Source of the DNA: Bog-473 sp035483935 | GTDB taxonomy: Bacteria; Actinomycetota; Acidimicrobiia; Acidimicrobiales; RAAP-2 | NCBI GenBank assembly: GCA_035483935.1 | Contig: DATHPK010000139.1 | Coordinates: forward strand, 1 to 5,866 | Direction: 5' to 3' | DNA length: 5,866 nucleotides | Shown: positions 5,329 to 5,866 of the stretch, piece after piece | Layout of the letters: each line of letters begins with the position of its first letter | How positions within the stretch are numbered: position 1 is the stretch's first letter | The notes under the pieces: model-generated | Databases searched by the model: none | Told to the model about the DNA's origin: nothing | What the model saw: the letters and a program-made list of their open reading frames with translations, nothing else | Program-made: the position numbers and the translations under genes

Positions 5329-5866
5329 GCCAGAAAGTACTGGTGACCGGGGCCACGGGTCTGGCCGGCGCCAACATCTGCAGGCTTCTTTTGGAGCGGG
5401 GCGACTCCGTGAGGGCACTCGCCCGCGAGAGTGCCGACACCGGCCCGCTCTCCGAACTCGGCGTCGAGGTCGTGACGGGCGACGTCACCGACGCCGACGC
5501 CGTGTTGCGGGCCGCGACGGGCACCGACGCCGCCATCCACTGTGCGGCGCTCCTCGGCGGGGCGAGCCAGGACATGGCGGACTTCGAGGCGGTCAACATC
5601 GGCGGCACCAAGAACGTCCTCGACGCGGCCGAAAAGGTCGACCTTCGACGAGTCGTCGCCGTCAGCACGGGCACGTTCTTCGACACGACGACGGGCCTCG
5701 ACCGCGAGGACGCTCCGGTGATGAAGAGCCCGAGCCAGGACCCGTACACCATGACGAAGATGGCCGCCTTCATCGATGCCATGGCGCGAGCGGCAAACGG
5801 CCGGGACGTCGTGAGCACACATCCCGGCGCCATTTTCGGCCCGTCGCCGGTGGCGAGCAACGCACT
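5325..5866 (+). CDS. NAD(P)-dependent epimerase/dehydratase-type extended SDR, C-terminus cut by the window edge
   Basis: The frame is open from a GTG at 5325 to the right edge, giving 180 residues of a protein that is usually about 300-340. It begins with a Rossmann fold: TGATGLAG at residues 8-15 is the extended-SDR cofactor loop, Arg30 and Arg34 follow the second strand and may favour NADP, Asp53 sits in GDV, and HCAA (72-75) and Asn91 are at the expected places. The catalytic pair is Tyr141 and Lys145, with Ser114-Thr115 as the catalytic Ser/Thr region, and HPGAIFGP follows near the edge. Relatives include sugar epimerases, 3-beta-hydroxysteroid dehydrogenases and dihydroflavonol-4-reductase-like enzymes; which applies cannot be decided without the substrate-binding C-terminal half. 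The start GTG overlaps the TGA of the AhpD-like gene (GTGA), so the two are almost certainly co-transcribed and translationally coupled. No separate ribosome binding site stands out. Confidence 0.9.
   Translation, partial: MSQKVLVTGATGLAGANICRLLLERGDSVRALARESADTGPLSELGVEVVTGDVTDADAVLRAATGTDAAIHCAALLGGASQDMADFEAVNIGGTKNVLDAAEKVDLRRVVAVSTGTFFDTTTGLDREDAPVMKSPSQDPYTMTKMAAFIDAMARAANGRDVVSTHPGAIFGPSPVASNA

Noticed and set aside
4615..5418. 267-residue minus-strand frame opposite the AhpD-like gene
   Set aside because: Antisense shadow that also crosses the divergent promoter region and palindrome.

Overview
The window is 5,866 bp of GC-rich DNA holding six protein-coding genes, two of them cut by the window edges. 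High GC, frequent GTG starts, TAnnnT-type -10 boxes, one apparently leaderless gene and a predicted coenzyme F420-dependent luciferase-like enzyme all point to an actinomycete. A Mycobacteriales or Acidimicrobiia-like soil or marine lineage is plausible, but the sequence alone does not fix the taxon. No rRNA, tRNA, CRISPR array, insertion sequence, phage gene or origin was seen.

Layout, left to right. (1) Positions 1-1742, minus strand: the first 580 residues of an FtsX/MacB-type ABC transporter permease, running off the left edge. (2) 1743-1997: a 255-bp spacer with a terminator-like hairpin after the next gene and a second hairpin in the permease leader. (3) 1998-2897, minus: an F420-dependent luciferase-like oxidoreductase. 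(4) 3008-3793, plus: a classical short-chain dehydrogenase (SDR), divergent from gene 3 across 110 bp. (5) 3833-4645, minus: a second classical SDR, convergent with gene 4. (6) 4741-5328, plus: a carboxymuconolactone decarboxylase/AhpD-like protein, divergent from gene 5 across 95 bp that contain a perfect 18-bp palindrome. (7) 5325-5866, plus: an extended SDR (epimerase/dehydratase type) that overlaps gene 6 by 4 bp and runs off the right edge.

Genes 3 to 7 are all redox or carbonyl-chemistry enzymes arranged as two divergent pairs, with the last two forming a coupled operon. This resembles the small catabolic or tailoring modules (steroid, terpenoid, aromatic or lipid-like substrates) common in actinomycetes, but no gene here fixes the substrate. 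The most notable regulatory element is the 18-bp palindrome. It overlaps a predicted leaderless promoter of the second SDR and could be the operator of a regulator encoded outside the window. The permease looks like an unrelated neighbour. Nothing here clearly amounts to a new biological system; the main open items are the palindrome, the changed active-site motif of the AhpD-like protein and the joint role of the redox cluster.
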